A DNA stretch of 64,000 nt, taken from the NCBI GenBank assembly GCA_963748985.1, contig CAVVKQ010000010.1, forward strand, positions 62,001 to 126,000, given 5' to 3'. The DNA is from RPQJ01 sp963748985 (GTDB lineage Bacteria > Pseudomonadota > Gammaproteobacteria > Steroidobacterales > Steroidobacteraceae). Below, in pieces: positions 63,047 through 64,000 of this stretch; the first letter of the stretch is position 1, and each line of letters starts with the position of its first letter. A model generated the notes under the pieces. That model worked only from the letters and a program-made list of their open reading frames with translations. It was not told where the DNA came from and ran no database searches. Both the position numbers and the translations under genes were made by a program.

Positions 63047-63140
63047 GACTGCCGGCAGCCCCGCTATCCTCGGAAATGTTCCAAGGACCGGAGGTTTTGC
63101 GACCCTGCCTTGCGACAGGTTTGCCTTTGTCAGCGTTCGG
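63047..63140 (-). promoter_or_regulatory. c-di-GMP-I (GEMM) riboswitch 1, upstream of the Ig/FN3 gene
   Basis: Minus strand reads CUGACAAAGGCAAACC, then stem-loop UGUC-GCAA-GGCA (a GNRA tetraloop), GGGUCGCAAAACCUCCGG, and finally GAUAGCGGGGCUGCCG. These line up in order with the known aptamer elements (AGGGCAAACC, GAAA loop, GGGACGCAAAGCCUCCGG, GUAGCGGGGUUACCG). Between the aptamer and the gene are two hairpins (CCTGCCGC-ACT-GCGGCAGG at about 62967-62985 and GCGCC-ACA-GGCGC followed by AUUGAAAAAAA) that could form the switching platform. Confidence 0.9.
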
Positions 63141-63414
63141 CCAGGAGGCCGCAGTCCATACCATCCAGGTTGGACCGACGCCGTCAGGGTGTCCTGTGTT
63201 GTATCTCCGTCCCGGAGTCATCACAGGCCTGTACGGCGCGAGCCAAGTATCGACACACGCGCGACAGGAACAAGTGCGAATTTGTCGCACATCGCAGACA
63301 TAACTCGTCGTACGCGTGTGTCACCGGCAATGATCTCAAGCACTTTCAGAGACGTGCAGACGAAATCTCGCCTACGCCTCTCCGACTCATGTCACATGCG
63401 ATACGTACGAAAAT

Positions 63415-63435
63415 CACTCGAAGAATATTCGAGTG
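63415..63435. repeat. Inverted repeat CACTCGAA-N5-TTCGAGTG
   Basis: Perfect 8-bp arms around GAATA in an AT-richer stretch. Its size fits a dimeric repressor operator or a short hairpin. No adjacent gene on either strand is certain. Confidence 0.5.
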
Positions 63436-63518
63436 GCTCGATGCGTGGTGCTGCCCGCGTGGCGTGTTTGCAGATCGAAGCGCCGTCGTTGCGGCCGTCG
63501 CCTGCGCTGAATGGTGGC

Positions 63519-63547
63519 AAAAAAAGAGGCAGGTTTTCCTGCCTCTC
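63519..63547 (-). terminator. Strong intrinsic terminator downstream of riboswitch 2
   Basis: On the minus strand GAGGCAGG, loop AAAA, CCTGCCTC, then TTTTTTT. A textbook terminator. It ends any transcript that begins at riboswitch 2, about 150 nt after the aptamer. Confidence 0.92.
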
Positions 63548-63566
63548 TCGCAATGACCACCGAGCT

Positions 63567-63665
63567 CTACTTCGTCTTCTTCTTAGCGACAGCTATCACC
63601 TTCGCACAATCTGTTGCATCCCGACCCGCACTGCAGCCATGCACTGCGTGAGCGCTGGCGTGCAA
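63567..63665 (-). CDS. Candidate micro-ORF between riboswitch 2 and its terminator
   Basis: 32 codons from TTG 63665 (25 from GTG 63644), ending KVIAVAKKKTK and TAG, 20 nt before the terminator. GAGGG lies 2 nt before the TTG, which is too close for a good ribosome site. The peptide has two cysteines (GCSAGRDATDC) and a basic tail. It is the only frame that fills the interval between aptamer and terminator in a plausible way, but another short frame (ending MAAVRVGMQQIVRR) overlaps it. Not similar to anything I recognise; may be non-coding. Confidence 0.3.
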   Translation of the reverse strand: MHASAHAVHGCSAGRDATDCAKVIAVAKKKTK

Positions 63666-63697
63666 TGCCCTCGCACGCAACCCAAGTCGACGGTGGT

Positions 63698-63790
63698 GTT
63701 TCGGAAGCCCGGCTTTCGTCCCGTTACTCCGGGAGATCCGTGGCTTTGCGGCCCTGCCTCGCGACAGGTGTGCCTCTTCGTGCAGCCAAT
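63698..63790 (-). promoter_or_regulatory. c-di-GMP-I (GEMM) riboswitch 2
   Basis: Minus strand reads GCACGAAGAGGCACACC, stem UGUC with GNRA loop GCGA and GGCA, GGGCCGCAAAGCCACGGA, then GACGAAAGCCGGGCUUCCG. Order and spacing match the c-di-GMP-I aptamer. Two substitutions stand out: C where most have A in GGG(A)CGCAAAGCC, and GGCACACC for GGCAAACC. Both lie in conserved ligand-side elements and could alter affinity or ligand choice. Confidence 0.87.
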
Positions 63791-63852
63791 CCTCGGCCGT
63801 AAGTCCTTTTACACCGGGTCGAATCTGAATTGGTGCAGATTGAACTTAATCA

Positions 63853-63975
63853 TCACGCAGGGCCGCTGCGTGCGTTCGCGAAAGCCTGGAAGCCCGGAAC
63901 TATCGCCGTAGCTTCGCCTCGTGCTGCAAACATTTGCAGGCGTTGCTCGATTGCCTGCGCTTTGAATACAGCCAC
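63853..63975 (-). CDS. Possible small ORF or gene remnant at the window edge
   Basis: 40 codons from GTG 63975 to TGA 63853, reading VAVFKAQAIEQRLQMFAARG and ending ANARSGPA. Amino-acid composition looks protein-like, but an in-frame stop lies 10 nt upstream of the GTG and no ribosome site is visible. Could be the degenerate end of a gene outside the window. Confidence 0.2.
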   Translation of the reverse strand: MAVFKAQAIEQRLQMFAARGEATAIVPGFQAFANARSGPA

Positions 63976-64000
63976 CTGAACGGATCAGTGATCCGTCACT

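Larger units (their letters stand above)
62847..64000. other. Gene-poor region carrying riboswitches
   Basis: About 1.15 kb without a convincing protein gene of normal size on either strand. It holds two c-di-GMP-I riboswitches, one terminator, a short inverted repeat and two doubtful micro-ORFs, all listed separately. The part 63,290-63,480 is visibly richer in A and T than the rest of the window, which suggests acquired or decaying DNA. In 63,141-63,414 and 63,791-63,852 I see nothing further. Confidence 0.7.

Noticed and set aside
62946..63290. 114-codon minus-strand frame
   Set aside because: Runs straight through the c-di-GMP riboswitch 1 aptamer, so its apparent protein is only the translated RNA element.
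63189..63911. 240-codon plus-strand frame
   Set aside because: Runs antisense through riboswitch 2 and the terminator, has no domain and no ribosome site.
1..64000. CRISPR array, rRNA operon, prophage or complete insertion sequence
   Set aside because: I saw no regularly spaced direct repeats, no rRNA, no phage structural genes and no transposase or integrase anywhere in the window.

Overview
The window is 64 kb of a GC-rich (about 65% by eye) gammaproteobacterial chromosome. Gene content and order (gspJKLMN, smc-zipA-ligA, rimP-nusA-infB-rbfA-truB-rpsO-pnp, ruvCAB-tolQRAB-pal-cpoB-queE-queC-tRNA-Lys, sucAB-lpd, EFDD-type relA) are those of a Xanthomonadales/Nevskiales/Steroidobacter-like lineage. 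The polyhydroxyalkanoate regulator phaR and the tyrosine-to-fumarate operon fit that placement, which is an inference from gene order and protein style rather than from a marker gene. Many starts are GTG or TTG.

Layout. 1-3808 (+): the end of a type II secretion operon (gspJ partial, K, L, M, N). 3809-11209 (-): alaA, addB, addA (double-strand-break helicase/nuclease). 11255-11980 (-): a Ni/Co-type transporter with a His-rich loop. 12017-12560: a cluster of five hairpins, two of which share an identical 12-nt loop on different stems. 12189-19228 (-): zipA, ligA and an Opp-type peptide ABC transporter (B, C, D, F), preceded by smc (19254-22763). 22949-25198 (+): dksA, gluQ, phaR. 25348-33873 (-): rimP-nusA-infB-rbfA-truB-rpsO-pnp. 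34161-38670 (-): tyrosine catabolism (hppD, hmgA, fah, aromatic aminotransferase). 38853-39610 (-): a BON-domain protein and tRNA-Lys. 39639-48002 (-): ruvC-ruvA-ruvB-tolQ-R-A-B-pal-cpoB-queE-queC. 48099-50219 (+): relA. 50291-55990 (-): sucA-sucB-lpd. 56208-61037 (+): cation/proton antiporter, M20 amidohydrolase, TIR-TPR protein, lipoprotein. 61135-62846 (-): a TraB/GumN protein and a secreted Ig/FN3 protein. 62847-64000 is nearly gene-free and holds two c-di-GMP-I riboswitches.

Most of the window is housekeeping. The parts that deserve attention are non-coding. Two c-di-GMP-I aptamers lie on the minus strand: one leads the secreted Ig/FN3 gene, and the other is followed within about 200 nt only by a tiny lysine-tailed reading frame and a strong terminator. 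A pair of palindromes near 12.1-12.5 kb keeps its loop while changing its stem. A family of G-rich inverted repeats sits directly after the stop codons of minus-strand genes. Two genes (hmgA at its 5' end, the BON gene at its 3' end) read as single frameshifts; these could be assembly errors or real lesions.
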